DNA of 64,000 nucleotides, taken from Maratus speciosus. Taxonomy: Eukaryota > Arthropoda > Arachnida > Araneae > Salticidae. The DNA lies in assembly GCA_963932465.1 (NCBI GenBank), contig CAWVRF010001077.1, forward strand, positions 1,145,201 to 1,209,200, read 5' to 3'. This document shows positions 22,706 through 35,351 of this stretch, piece after piece. Every line of letters starts with the position of its first letter. Within the stretch, counting starts at the first letter, position 1. Under the pieces are notes generated by a model that had not been told where the DNA came from, did no database searches, and worked only from the letters and a program-made list of their open reading frames with translations. A program made the translations under genes and the position numbers.

Positions 22706-23206
22706 TTATGATAATATACAATAGGATTATAGTAGTGATGAAGCCAGTTAATCAGAAGAATGCAATAATTCAGTTCTAAACGAAGATGATGAAACTGATA
22801 ATGAAGAATCGGAAAATGAAGAAATATTAATCAACAGGGGAAATTTATTCAAATTGAATATTTAATTTGAATAAATTATTTATTATTTACTTCATATATA
22901 CGAAGTTCATACTCAAAGAGTCATAAGAGTGCCATGCCCCACCTGAAATAAGTCAGTATATCAGGGCCGAAATTAGCCTTTTTTGCACCCTGGGCAAACA
23001 TAGATTTTGCCCCCCCCGCCTCCGCAAAGTAAATTTACAAAGAGAATTTTACAAAGTTTCTAATAATAACTCATTTTAAAATTTAAAATATGTAATCAAA
23101 AAATGCGGAATACTGAATTATGCAATCAACTTTTTAAAATATTGATTCATTAAAACCTCTAAAACGAAATCCAAAGGAACTATACAGGAAGAATATAAGA
23201 AAGAAA

Positions 23207-23275
23207 GAATACCAAAGAATTGTACAGGTTTCTTTCTGCCTTAGCAGGTATAATTTTTGGTATTCTTTCTGTAGT
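23207..23275. repeat. Short hairpin
   Basis: AGAAAGAATACCAAAGAA pairs with TTTTTGGTATTCTTTCT about 45 bp downstream, within AT-rich DNA. Confidence 0.5.
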
Positions 23276-23295
23276 GAACATCTTTTTTTTATCAT

Positions 23296-23715
23296 TTAAG
23301 GTGTTCTCAAATCTAAAAGGGCAACTTTCTGGCATAAGTTTTAATTTATTTTTGTTCAAAAATGCATGAAACTAACTGGTGTTGTTATTCAGAAGTAATT
23401 GATCTGTTTTTTCCATTTTTTTGCAAACGCAATAGATCTTTAAGAAAATCGTGTCAAAGTGGGCGCTTTGAACCGAATTTCCGCTCTCAAGAGCGGGCGA
23501 AAAACATGTTTGTCACGTGATCGAAATAGCTTATAACTCAATAGGTAATTGATTGATCAAAAAATGGAAAAAACAGTTCAATTCCAAATCGCTTCCATGG
23601 TCAGGCTTTCCAATTTTATACCTTTCCGTTAAAAAAAAAAATGAATTTGTAAATGTGTCAAAAGGTTTTGCGCGTGTTCAGCAGAGTAGTTAAGAACAGC
23701 CTTAAGATAGAATTT
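23296..23715 (+). repeat. Dispersed repeat, copy 2 (about 420 bp)
   Basis: Direct copy of 17885-18345 without its purine-rich insertion. Both end in AGTTAAGAACAGCCTTAAGATA. Confidence 0.85.
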
Positions 23716-23836
23716 CGTTATAGACAGATTTCACTTTCACAGATTTTACGGTAGTTGTAGTAATTACTAATAAGGCGTTTAAAGTCACAATGTTTTAGAA
23801 CTTTGTGTTTTAGAAAAACACAAAGAATTACATTGT

Positions 23837-24278
23837 CTTAAGAGCCTACACTAGTCACGCGACGATACTCGCAAGCTAATGTTAAACCTATGGAAGTGGG
23901 GTTTTTTTTTTCAAATTTCTTGCTTGCATTTTAATGTTTTTAAATGATTTATTCTGTTTGGGATAGCTGAGGGTGATCTCTAACCGGGTTAATGTTTACT
24001 TTTTCGATTTTGGTTGCAGCCTTTTTTTATAAAGTTACTTTCACTTTCGGAACCGGATCCGAAAGTGGAAATAGAATCATTAAAAAAAAACTGCAACCAA
24101 AATCGGAAACGAACAAACTAACAATGCTAATGACAATGTCTAAGCTATCCTAAGGGAAAAAAAATCATTTAAAAATATTAAAATGTGAGCGAGAAATTTT
24201 ATAACGACGCTTCCATAGATATTTAACATTAGTTTGCGAGTTTCCTCGTGTAGGTAGTGTAGGTTCTTAAGAACTCTA
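23837..24278. mobile_element. Diverged fold-back element (about 440 bp)
   Basis: The left arm (CTTAAGAGCCTACACTAG, CTCGCAAGCTAATGTTAAA, CGATTTTGGTTGCAG) pairs with the right arm (CTGCAACCAAAATCGG, TTTAACATTAGTTTGCGAG, AGTGTAGGTTCTTAAG). The centre is a hairpin around CGGAACCGGATCCGAAAG. Arms differ by many substitutions and small indels. Confidence 0.75.
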
Positions 24279-24756
24279 AAACCAACCTTCATTTGTCGCC
24301 TCATTCGTTTTCCGTTCTGGCGCCTGCCCCTCACCCCCCTAGCTTCGGCCCTGCCGTTTATTTTCATTTGTTTCATTATTTTCATTTTCATATATTTTCA
24401 TTTGGTACATATATTTTCACTTGAAAAAAAGGACTGAATTGTAAAATCTGTAACGTTACACACACAAAAACGAATCAACGAAAAAAATAAATAAATAAGA
24501 AATGAAAAGTAGCTACTCCTTTACGTTAATAATTTCGGGGAAAAGGTTATTTTATCTCAACTTTTTATTATCTCTATAGATATGGTAAGAAAAAATATTA
24601 GAATGAAATATTGATATGTGTTATTAATAATATTACCTGAAATATACAATTGAATATTTATTTAAATTACATAAATGATTGATGTAACATGTATTTTTTT
24701 CAACTTCAGTTGGCTTCTTGTACCGAATCAACTATTCGGTATTCGGTCAATCCTTA

Positions 24757-25110
24757 ATCTGAAGTTTGATGAAAATCTGTCCATTTGTTCTTGAGATCTC
24801 TCTATTGCGGGAATTTGGAAAAATTCAACCTAGCATCGCCCCCTACAGACTCCAAAACGCAAACAGAACCAATTCATATTAAGGATTAACAAAATCTGAA
24901 GTTTGATGAAAATCTGTGCATTAATTAATTAGATACAGCTATTGCAAAAAATTTTAAAAATTCAGCATAACAGCGCCGCCTGTTGAGCGATTTTCACCAA
25001 AAACTAATCAGCATCGATTTATATCAGGGACAAACTGAATATAAATTTTTATTAAATTCCATACGTTAGTTCTTGAGATAGAGCACCCACAAAACTTGTG
25101 TCACATACAG
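24757..25110. repeat. Diverged tandem repeat, about 120-130 bp
   Basis: Repeated TCTGAAGTTTGATGAAAATC, TTCTTGAGATA and CAGCGCCGCCTGTTG-like segments in three units. A related fragment is at 37005-37100. Confidence 0.55.
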
Positions 25111-25420
25111 ATGGGTCAGTTCAAACAATTTTATTATGGTTTGTAACCTGGCCGACAGGGAATTGGGTGAAACTTTACCTTACTAGCCCTACCTTACCAT
25201 ACTAACTCTACCTTAAAATGAATCCATGAGAAAATTTTCCTTCTTAGACCTTGTGAGATATGGGGAGTCAAAATTTTAGGATTTTTCTCAAATCGCACAT
25301 TTCTGAGTCTGTATTTTTAGACTGCATTACCATCTTCAAAAATTGTTTCTCTGGATCTAAAATCTGAATGCGTTTAAAAATATCACTAAGTACATCAAAA
25401 GTTGGAGAATTTAATAAAAA

Positions 25421-26177
25421 AAATAGGGTAGATGTGCCAGTAATGGACACCCTTAAGGAATTTCTTTTAAAATTATTTTTTTATTAATAGTTATAATTAT
25501 TATTTTCCAGTTTTTTCAATATTATATTAATCTATCAACAATATTTAACCATTTTTATAGCCTCATTTCCCAATATGAATAGAAATTTAATTTTAAATAA
25601 CAGAAATATATCAAAAGCCCAGTAATGGACACCCTCTGGCCCAGTAGTGGACACCCCATAAATAGTAATAAATATAATTGTTTTATGACTATTTAGAACT
25701 AGAATTTAATGCACTAATGAAACAAAATAGTTCTTTTCAAATAAATTTAACAATTAGGATACCAGTAATTAATAAAATGTTTGCGATAATCCTTTACTGT
25801 TTGCATCAATTATTGTAATTATCCGAAGATCGATGTTTTAATTATTTTAGATGGATAGTTTAAAATACTAAATATCAGGCAATTACAGCTATCAACTTAT
25901 TGAAACAGTGGGGCATTAAAAAGGTAATTAAAAAAAACAAGTTTTGGAATATTAATGTTTAGTTTTGTCTCACTATTTTTAACAATCTTCCAGAGACTAC
26001 TTGATGTATCATTTATAATAATTAATATTACAAATATGAAAGAAATGATATTTCAAGTTGAATATTTTAAATACTAAATAAAATAATTTCAAAATAAAAC
26101 TGTAGAACTGATGTTTGAGGCTACTGATCTGCAGATTTACTAGTTTCATGAATATTAGCTATAATTTTCATTAATAG

Positions 26178-26216
<39 letters not shown>

Positions 26217-27032
26217 AATAAGGCAACATTTAAGACATAAAGTAGATTTTTAATAGCTTCCGTAACTTATTTTTATTTAAACGGAGAGGGATTAAGCCCT
26301 ATGAGCCCCTCTTTGACTATGCTCTTAAACAATATTTTCTGCTTCTTGGCTGGTTTGATTGCCAGATTATAAAATATGCAAGGTATATATGTACTACATA
26401 AAATAATAATAATAATACATAAAATAAAATACTGAAATTTTATTAATCACATAAAATAACTTAAAAGCAGCTATTTATAAAAGTTTAGGTGTTATTACAT
26501 TTTAGTAAGTATAATTTAAATATTAAATTTGATTATTTTGGTTTGCACTTAAGACAAAGTATTTTATGCACTATAAACGTTACTGAAATTGCATTTTTAG
26601 CAATGTCTACATGGGGTGTCCATTACTGGAAAATGACTCATTAACCATCCTAGTAAAGGACACCCCCTCTTAAAACCTTAAAAATAAATGAAATTTTGTA
26701 AATGGCCATTAGTATATAAAATTCAAAGTTTTCTATTGCTACTCAAATAAAAACATTCAAATTTTGCAAGAAAATAAATAATATATAAATTAATTAAACG
26801 AAGCCAGCTCTTAGCCTCTTCATTAAGATTTTCACAGAAAAATAGCGAAACTTTGAAACATTATTTTCTGCTTCCTGATTGCTTTGATTAAAAGTGTCAA
26901 CAATAACCCAGTTTTATGAAACATGAAGGGGGAATTATAAAAAAAAATAATTAAAGCTAAATATTTATTAGTTATTTTTTTATGAACCAAAAACATCAAG
27001 GGGTGTCCATTACTGGCACATCTACCCTATTT
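25421..27032. mobile_element. 1.6-kb DNA element with perfect 32-bp terminal inverted repeats
   Basis: 25421-25452 and 27001-27032 are exact reverse complements, beginning AAATAGGGTAGATGTGCCAG. The outer flanks are A-rich, so the target duplication is ambiguous. The inner part of the terminal repeat (CCAGTAATGGACACCC) recurs inside, twice near the left end (about 25619 and 25642) and twice near the right end (26613 in the right-end sense, about 26651 in the left-end sense). These may be extra transposase-binding sites. No transposase frame is present, so it is non-autonomous. Superfamily not recognised. Confidence 0.85.
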
Positions 27033-28290
27033 AAAAAATTAATGTATATTATTTAGGGCCAAAAAAATTAAACCGAATTTGAAAGTTATGATTATTTTTC
27101 TGAATTTTTTTCATTTTTCAAAAAAGCCTCTACAGAAAAAGGCAAATGAAATTTATAATTTCTTTTTGTTTTAAATAACAGTTTAAAATTTGGGTGTTTT
27201 AGTTATGAAATAAAAATGTCTTTCTCATGGCTTATGTAAAAAGTTTGCCCTGTTTTAGGAAACAGCACCAATCAAGAAATGGAAATCTGTATGCCTAATT
27301 GTAGCTGCGGTATCTAAGTAATTACTGTTGTTCCTATGACTTGTTGGAATTTATTATTATTGAATAAGCGTTTTTTTTTTTTTTTTTTTTTTTTTTTCTT
27401 CACTGCAAAGTAAAATTTTTGCTTTTTTTCTGAGTAAAAGGAAAAGAAAAGTCTATCTGCCCTCAAAGCAGAATACTTTGCAATGTTCTGCACCGAACTT
27501 CAACTGATCAAGAATGTTCTGTTGGAATAAAAAAGAAAGACACAGGGATACTTTCTTATGTATGAAGTGCAAGTGCATCTTTTATAGAAATGCAAAAGAC
27601 ATTTTGTAAAACGCTGACACTCACACAAAAGAAACTATTGCCTGTACTTGGCTAACATGAAAGTACCAAGATAGAAATTAAAAATTCTCTTATTTTCTTT
27701 TGCACAAAATTTTATTTAACTCCTCTAGCCATAATGATATTTTACTCTGAATTTTAATGTTTTACAAATTATTTGTTTCAGATCCTGTTGAGAAAGAAAC
27801 TTATATCAAGCAGGGCTCGAAAAATCTATTGCCCGACATGCCTGGGGCATGAAAAATTTCTGATTGAGCATGTATTCTTATCAATATGCCTAAACGGTCA
27901 TGTATTTTTCATGGCTTTTGAGATGCAATAGATTGCTATCTGTGATCAGTGAAAGATAGAAAAGACATCAAATAATCTATCCACAGCTGTAACTCAAACA
28001 GTATCCAACAAAACGATAAAAGGAGACAGAAGAAGAAATGTGATCAGTATCACGCCATACTTATAAGTTGTTTTGACAGATTTACATAAATTTGCTGCTA
28101 TTCGGTAAAATGAAAAACATACTTGAGACGCCATTGGCTGACGATGTGCCCGTTTGCTCTGTATGCAAATCTTTTCAAAATGCAGGCAAAAGATATCACC
28201 AATATACTTTTATTGGTTGAAATAATGTTTTGTTAATAAATTGACTTAATAAAATAGTCCAATCTTGAACGCCAGATTCACCTTTGTTTA
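27033..28290. other. AT-rich with poly-T; no supported gene
   Basis: A T run of about 30 lies at 27370-27398. Near 27800-27900 a GGGCTCGAAAAATCTATTGC stretch may be a transposon end, without a partner found. Confidence 0.4.
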
Positions 28291-28608
28291 TTATATAAAA
28301 ACATGGAAACATTTAAAATGCTTCATTTAAAACACATTACTACATAGGTGTGATAAAAAATATACAAATGTTTTCTAAAATTAAAAACACTAGATGTTAA
28401 AATGATAAAAAGCTACTCAAGAGCCTTTGTCAATTCTCTTCTCCTTGACAAAGGCTTAAGGTTAGCCGAAAGCGCTCGGAGTAGCTTTTTATCATTTTAA
28501 CATCTAGTGTTTTTAATTTTAGAAAACATTTGTATATTTTTTATCACACCTATGTAGTAATGTGTTTTAAATGAAGCATTTTAAATGTTTCCACGTTTTT
28601 ATATAATG
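28291..28608. mobile_element. Near-perfect long palindrome (318 bp)
   Basis: Arms of about 130 bp (ATTATATAAAAACATGGAAA to AAAAGCTACTC; GAGTAGCTTTTT to CCACGTTTTTATATAAT) differ by about one base. The loop contains its own hairpin, GCCTTTGTCAA..TTGACAAAGGC, followed by TTAAGGTTAGCCGAAAGCGC. Probably a fold-back DNA element; it could form a long hairpin RNA if transcribed. Confidence 0.85.
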
Positions 28609-29340
28609 TTTTGTTTTTTGCTTAGTACATCTGCATATGAAAGGGGCTTTAGCTGTATGAATCGAGTTAAAATTCCCCTTCGCTCTAGCCTCTTGACGGA
28701 AGCTATGAATGACTTAATACGAATTAGCATTGCTGTTCGTATTAACATCACTTGTACCTAGGACCCTTCACTGGCAATCAACTGCCAAAGGTACACAATA
28801 GAGATGCAATGGATAATGGTTTGGCTGAATAACCGAATACCAATTATTCGGCCGCTGAATAATGACCTCTTTTTGTCTAAAATCAAACTATAGTATGCAG
28901 TATACGCACAATTCTTATATATTTCACAATTAAAATGTATTATTTTCTTTTAAAAAAATTATTTATATTCAAATTTAATTTTTTTAAAGCATTATTTTAT
29001 TCTGAAAAAATATTCGGCTATGTTCGGCCTAAAAATTGCATCAATAATATAATTCGCCCCCCCCCCCCCCACCAAAAAAAAAAAAAAAATCTTAGCAAAA
29101 GTTTCTCCTTAAGTACAGCACGGTTACATTTTAGTAGTATTGTGTATGTTGTTGTTACATTTTAAAATAATGCCAAAATTTTAAAAGTACTAGAAAATAT
29201 AAATTTCAACTTTCAGATGAAAGAAAATAAAAAATAAGAAATCTTAATATCTTAAGAAAAATCACTGATAGAAGAATATCCGATAAAATGGTGGAAATAA
29301 ATCACTGTAGACTTTATAAAGCTGACAAATAACAACAAAA

Positions 29341-29372
<32 letters not shown>

Positions 29373-29923
29373 CCCCTGTGCTATGTCACTATTAAAGAAG
29401 TATATAATGAATGTTTTCAGATTTAGAGGAAGGAAATACCTGTAAGGAAAATAAATTTCAAAATATTGACTATGCAGTATCTTAGATACCGTATTGTTAC
29501 AATTTAATAGATATTATGTATGTTGTTGCTGGTACATTTTAAAATAATCACAAAAATTTAAAAAGTATTAGGCAACATAAATTTCAAGTTTCAGATGAAA
29601 GAAAATCTAAATTAAATAGTGATGTAAAACATACATACATACTAATTAAAAGAATTTAGTACTTACATTTCTTTCATTATTTAATAAGAAGTAGTAACAC
29701 ACTTAAAAAAATTACTTAAATTATGTTTTAAGTGCATTTTACTTTCCCCCCACTCCCAAAAAACCTTAAGTATTGCAGCATATTCGACTTAAAATATTTT
29801 TGTTATACATACAATATATCTAATCTATAGTATATATTTATGTTTTTTATAGTAGGTCTAATTAAAAATATCATTGAAAGAAAGATTTTTTTTAATCCGA
29901 CAAATGTTACACTTTCCATTATG

Positions 29924-29926
<3 letters not shown>
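28609..29926. other. AT-rich, homopolymer-rich stretch
   Basis: Contains poly-C/poly-A near 29058-29088, poly-T near 29346-29373, and two related segments near 29130-29240 and 29500-29600 sharing TTGTTGTTACATTTTAAAAT-like sequence. No gene recognised. Confidence 0.45.

Positions 29927-29973
<47 letters not shown>
29927..29973. repeat. Poly-A tract (about 47 nt)
   Basis: Long A run 19 bp before the BEL/Pao LTR. Frames of Lys codons across it are artefacts. Confidence 0.95.
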
Positions 29974-29975
<2 letters not shown>

Positions 29976-29991
29976 GAATTTACTTGTACTG

Positions 29992-30528
29992 TGAAAAATT
30001 TATTCTTTTCAAAACTGTCGAGAAATCATTCGTAGTAAAAAAAATCGTTTCGAGAAAATATTTATTTCGTTGTAATCTAATTCTTGAAAGTAAATAAACT
30101 TGAGTGTCTTTTATATTTTATTTGACATCACCACATCACAACAGTTAGCACATTTAGAACAATTAACATTAAAAGTAAGATATGTTTTCCGAAAATGCTA
30201 TAAACTGCATTTCGGCCAAGCATAAATATATTCCGATCATTTCTAAAATATATATTCAAGTATCACTTCTACGTTAAATTACATTTCTTCATACAAACAT
30301 TTTTAATTCCGAGAAACATTTTTTTCCCGACCTTAACACACTTCGAGTTTTTTACTTACTAAATATTTACGAGGAAACATTTTTTCCCCGTTCGAACACA
30401 ATTCAAGTTTTAATACTTAACTAAAAGAATTCTAGTATCAATCTGCGTTCTTACGCAAACACACGTACTGAACCACGTGACCTAGGCTGGGCTATTTTTA
30501 GATTTCTCCCCAACGCAATTTCGTAACA
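29992..30528 (-). repeat. 3' LTR of BEL/Pao element
   Basis: Direct repeat of 36209-36747. On the minus strand it starts TGTTACGAAATTGCG and ends AATTTTTCA. Confidence 0.93.
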
Positions 30529-30715
30529 CTGCCCATCCATTAACATATGGGTGTTCATCACAAATAATTACAATATATCAAATTAATACAAATACAAATA
30601 ATGAAATTAATACAAGTACAAATATAAAATACGAAATGTTATACATACTTCAGGGTATTTAAACATGCTACAATGAAATTCAAACTAAAATAAGAAAAAA
30701 GGATTAATATATGAA

Positions 30716-31306
30716 TTAATTTTTAGAGTCACAATCAGTTCCAAGTTCAAGAGGATAAATCAATTGGATGGGTCTTTTGAGAATACATTTCTCAGTTTTG
30801 ACTTTACAGGACCTCACCTTGCCATCTCTTCCAGGAAATAATTCAATAATTTTTCCTAGACTCCAGAAATTTCTGGGTAATTTATCATCTTTGATTAGTA
30901 CAATGTCATTTAATTTAAATTGAGGAAAATTAGTTTTGTTCGAGCTTAAATGAGCTGACCTCAAATTTAATAAATATTCCCCTTTCCATCTAGACCAAAA
31001 CAAGCGCATTAATTTTTCACGATAGTTGTAAGATCTAATTAACTCTTTCCTGGAAGAGATATTCGAGTCAAGGTGAAGCCGAACTGGTGGCAGAGAAGAT
31101 ATTCTTCTCCCAGTTAAGAAGTGAGCAGGGGTTAATGGTAGGGGGTCTGGACCTTCTGGCGAGAAATAGGTTATAGGGCGAGAATTGACCATGCCTTCAA
31201 TTTCCACTAGTACAGTATTCAGTTCAATCACAGTCAGGGATGACTTGCCAAGAGTTTTCCGCAATGCGGTTTTAATAGTCCTAACCATACGTTCATAAAA
31301 TCCCCC
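30716..31306 (-). pseudogene. BEL/Pao integrase end and DUF5641 region
   Basis: Downstream part of the Gag-Pol frame: after the stop at 31307-31309 it runs ERMVRTIKTALRK (the integrase region after the catalytic Glu), then NSRPITYF and PLTPAHFLTGR, then the C-terminal DUF5641 segment with NDIVLIKDDKLPRNFWSLGK and GRDGKVRSCKVKT. These are standard BEL/Pao landmarks. It ends at its own stop near 30716, short of the 3' LTR. It is only expressible as part of the polyprotein. Confidence 0.85.
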
Positions 31307-31519
31307 TCACCATGCTGCTCGTTCGACTATGAACTTCCACTTAATGCAATGGGAAGAAAAAAAATCTTGTACATCTGGATGAGTTATAATGGACCAAAGT
31401 TTTTTCAAGTCTTTTTCGGCCCGTTTGAACGTCTGAGTATTATCTGTATATATAACAGCTGGCATTCCTCGTCGTGAGAGGAATCTACGGAATCCTAGTA
31501 AAAATGTTGAAGTTGACAA
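31307..31519 (-). pseudogene. BEL/Pao integrase catalytic segment after frameshift
   Basis: Carries the second catalytic Asp in VIYTDNTQTF and the catalytic Glu in KFIVERAAW. The frame differs by one from the upstream pol frame, so a small indel lies near 31485-31530. A TGA at 31307-31309 then interrupts the conserved segment after AAW. Confidence 0.85.
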
Positions 31520-33107
31520 ATCTGTCTACAAGCTCCAGGTGGACATTTCTGGTTACTGCACACGTAATCAGCAAAATGTATTGTTTTTTATCACTGTCTT
31601 TTACGTACAAAGGTCCTGCAAAATCACATCCTATCACACTGAATGGATTTGCCTGTTCTACACGATCAGTTGGCAATGGAGCTACCGTTTGGTCTCCTGC
31701 AGTTGAAGAAAACCTCTTGCATACAATGCAATTTTTTAGCACACTTCTCACGGTTTGTCTAGCCTTTAGTAGCCAGAATCTTTCTCGAATTTGTAGAAGT
31801 GTATGGGCAACAGCAGAGTGAAAAACTTTATTATGAGCATCCCAAATTATTAGTTCTGCCAATTTAGTTTTTGGCGGAAGAATTATTGGATGCTTTTCAT
31901 CCACCGATAAATTACTCTTACAGAGTCTTCCGGAGACTCGCAAAACTCCTTCTGGATCGAGGTAAGGGTTCAAAGAAAGTAATTTAGAATCTCTAGGAAG
32001 CGGTTTAGAATTTTTCAGGCATATGATTTCTTTCGCGAAAATTTCATTTTGACAATTTTTTATCCAAAAAATTTCTGCTTCTCGTATTTCCTCTGACGTA
32101 AGGTTACAATTTCTCTCGCGTTTTTCCTTTAACATTTTGATAAAGAGTATAACATAGCCAGTTACTCGTAATAGTTTTTTCAGGTTACTGTATTTGTTTA
32201 TTTCAATTAGATTTTCCTTAACAATTGTTGCATTAACAATAATTTTATTTCTGGCTTCAATTTCAATTTCAGGGTTGACTGATTTTGTTTTATACTTATC
32301 ATCCTTAGGCCAACAAATTTCAGATTTACTAAGCCATTCAGGGCCACACCACCATTGATTTGAGTTCAATAATTCTTTAGCTGATAGCCCCCTAGTCAAC
32401 ATATCCGCAGGATTATCCTTGCTAATTACATGCCTCCAAGAACTAGGGTAGCTCATTCCCTGTATTTCCGTTACCCTATTGGCAACGAATGGCTTCCATT
32501 TGGATGCCGCTCCTTGAATCCAATGTAATACTATGGTTGAATCAGTCCACAGTACTATTTTTTCTAGATTGGAGAAAATACTTTTTTGGTGATTAGCTAT
32601 CCTAGCAGCTATTAGAGCACCTAATAGTTCGAGTCTAGGGAGAGTTATTTTCTTCAAAGGGGCCACTCTAGCCTTAGCCATAACAAAACAAGTCTTAAAG
32701 AGCCCTACGGAAGATTTAAATCGCAAGTAGGCTACCGCTCCATAGGATTTTAAGGAAGCGTCCGAAAAAATGTGAAGTTCTACCCTGTCCTGCACTTCAC
32801 CCGAGTTATAATAATATCTAGGTATTTTTAATTCTTCAAGCAATTTTATTTCCTGATACCATGTTCTGTATTTAATTTTAAATTCTTCATTAAATTCGTC
32901 GTCCCAGTCCAACCCACTCTGCCATAATTCTTGTAGAAAAATCTTAATTCTAATCAAAAATGGTGACATAAATCCAATAGGATCAAATATTTTGGCGGCA
33001 GTTTGGAGAACATGCCTTTTGGTAAATTCCAAGCTGTCACCCACTGACACTAAAGATGCCAAATCTATGGCCAGAAAATCCTCTTCAATATTCCAGTTTA
33101 ACCCCAA
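31485..33107 (-). pseudogene. BEL/Pao RT C-terminus, RNase H and integrase N-terminus
   Basis: About 540 codons. After the RT thumb region (KIFDPIGFMSPF) comes RNase H, with LHIFSDASLKSYGA and VLWTDSTIVLHWI. The HADMLTRG-like segment appears as NPADMLTRGLSAKELL, then a WW/GPEWL region. The integrase zinc-binding domain has the His pair at HNKVFHSAVAH and the Cys pair in NCIVCKRF. The first catalytic Asp lies in VIGCDFAGPLYV. It is in frame with the upstream part across the stop at 33174, and goes out of frame near 31500. Confidence 0.88.
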
Positions 33108-33173
33108 TACTTTGGACTCTGCACAATTTTCATTAACTTCTATAACCGGGTTACCATTCCACGATTCCTTTAA

Positions 33174-34475
33174 TTATTGTGAATTAGTAACGAACTTTCG
33201 CAATTGCATATTAGCATCTTTAAATATAGAAACTGCAGTAGTTGTTAGTTTCATGGCTTCTGCAACCGTGGATGCTCCATAAATTAAGTCATCCACATAT
33301 AAATATTTATTAATCATTTCATAAGCGGTGGGTTCCGTTTCCTTATAATTACCAATATGTTTTTTAATTGTAGAGGCTAAAACATAAGGGGAGCTGGTTA
33401 CACCGAAACAGTGACGGTTAAAATGGTATAAAACGGTGCGTTGATCTATGTCGCAGTCATCGAAATACAAAAGACATAAATAATTTCTATCATTTTCTGA
33501 TACCTGTATTTGTAGAAAGGCTCTAGCAATATCCCCCGTGAAAGCAATTTTAAACTGTCTAAAATTTAATAGCACATCTATGAGATTAGGATTTAAATTT
33601 TCCCCCGCAAAAAGACATTGATTTAGACTTTTTTCCCCATTTTTTCGGCTACTCGCGTCAAAAACTATCCTGGTTTTTGTAGTAGAAGAACTCGGTCGGG
33701 ACACTGATTGATGGGGCATTACATAATCGATAGCGCAATTATCACTACATTTCTCAATAATTCCCTCACTCAATTGCTCTTTCATAATTTCATTATATTT
33801 CAAAAACAAAGATTTATCACTCTTTAATCTTTTTTCCAAACCCGCAAAACGCTTTTTTGCAACCTCGTAATTATTAAACAAATTTTGTTTATCTAATTCA
33901 TTACACCATAACAAGGGAGTCATATATCTATCATTTTTAAAAATGATTTCTTTCTGGAATTGATTAATGACCTCATAAGTCTCTTCGTGCTTTTGATCAT
34001 TAGAATCGATTAAAAAAGACTCGATGTGCCATAAATTTCTAAGATCGTTTTCTGGAGGTAAACAAATTACATTTAAACAGGGAGTTGTGTTAGAATTATT
34101 ACTGTCAACTCGACCGACCAAGGTTTTACCAAATATTGTTGGCTGCATAAATAATTGATGATTAATTTTTTCGACAGATCCTATTATAGTTTCAAATAAA
34201 TAATCTGCCCCAAGCAATATCTGAACAGGTTTCGAATGAATAAATGTGTCAGCCAATACATGTTTATCTAGATATAATTTATCTATCAATTTATAATCAA
34301 CAGAAGTCATTATCTTAGTACCGCTAATAATTTCAGAAACCAGCGCTCTTACAGTTATTTTTTCATAAGGATGATGACAACTAATAATAGTTAAAATTAC
34401 GACATTAAACTCCTTTTCTATGGCTTCGCGGTTCGCAAACGTATAAACCAAAAGTGTTTCCTTAGTAACAGGTTT
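33174..34475 (-). pseudogene. BEL/Pao protease end and reverse transcriptase
   Basis: Reverse transcriptase of a BEL/Pao element. The protease-RT linker contains QILLGADY (retropepsin second block). RT motifs visible are KTRIVFDAS, AFTGDIARAFLQIQV (first catalytic Asp), FGVTSSPYVL and the YVDD box (33288-33299). Bounded by in-frame stops at 34476-34478 and 33174-33176. The surrounding frame is continuous, so these are mutations rather than domain boundaries. Confidence 0.88.
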
Positions 34476-35351
34476 TCATTTTAACGCTGAGGCTAAACTT
34501 TTTGTAATGAATGTTCTAGAGGATGCAGAATCATATAAAATTCTCGTGTTTAATTTATTTCCTGTTCCCTGCACTTGTACACAGGCAGTTTGCAACAATG
34601 TTGCATACTTTTCGGGTGAATTATTTGTTTTTACTACATATGAAAACACGGCTTGACTTTTGTCATTTTTAGACGTTTCGGCTTTCACTAAGCCATCATC
34701 GGGACGCGTTTTTGTCGATTTTTTAGTGGGGCAAAATAAATAATTATGCTGATTACTTTTGCACAATTCACAAGGCGGTATTTTTACCTTACACAAAGAT
34801 ATTAAGTGCGATTTCAAGAAGCATCGGTAACATCTCCCATCTTTTTTCAACTTATATCTTTTCTGTTCATCGGTAATCTCGTTACACTTTAAGCTTGAAT
34901 GATTCGAGTTACAAAAAATGCAAACATTTTTCACAACAGTATTAAGCGCGACTGAAGTGGGAACATTAGGTTTTATCCTAGGAGCCCTTTTTTCCCATCG
35001 TGTTACTTCGTGATTTTTTAAGCAAAGCCCTGACACTGCATTAGCTGCTTCGCGCGATTCTATTTCAAACTTTATGAAATTCATTAATTCATTCACGTCA
35101 CCAGCTTTTTCCGCATTTTTCTTCCTCTGAAATTCAACTACTAAGTTATGTGGTAACTGTTTTAAGATAATTGGTATTAATAAATACCCAAAATTATCTG
35201 ACGCCACCCCAATGGCTTTCAAGTTCCGAATGCTTACCTCGCATTCGTCATATAAATCCCGTAACAATTTTATGTTCGCGGTTGATTTTACCGGTTCTAG
35301 TTCTAACAACTTATTTATAAAACCGCTTATCAAAATTTCTGGTTTACCGTA
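34476..35351 (-). pseudogene. BEL/Pao Gag C-terminus with zinc fingers and protease start
   Basis: The Gag part (DUF1759-like helices, with RDLYDECEVSIRNLKAIG) is followed by a Cys/His cluster typical of BEL Gag: CIFCNSNHSSLKC, GRCYRCFLKSHLISLC and CELCKSNQHNYLFC. The aspartic protease begins near RILYDSASSRTFITKSLA; the active-site triad reads D-S-A, where D-S-G is usual for the family. In frame with the segment before it across a single TGA at 35352-35354. Confidence 0.85.

Noticed and set aside
29840..30097. 85-codon frame with a Lys run
   Set aside because: Crosses a poly-A tract and enters the LTR; no domain.
31474..33282. Plus-strand frames across the BEL/Pao pol region
   Set aside because: Antisense shadows of the minus-strand polyprotein.
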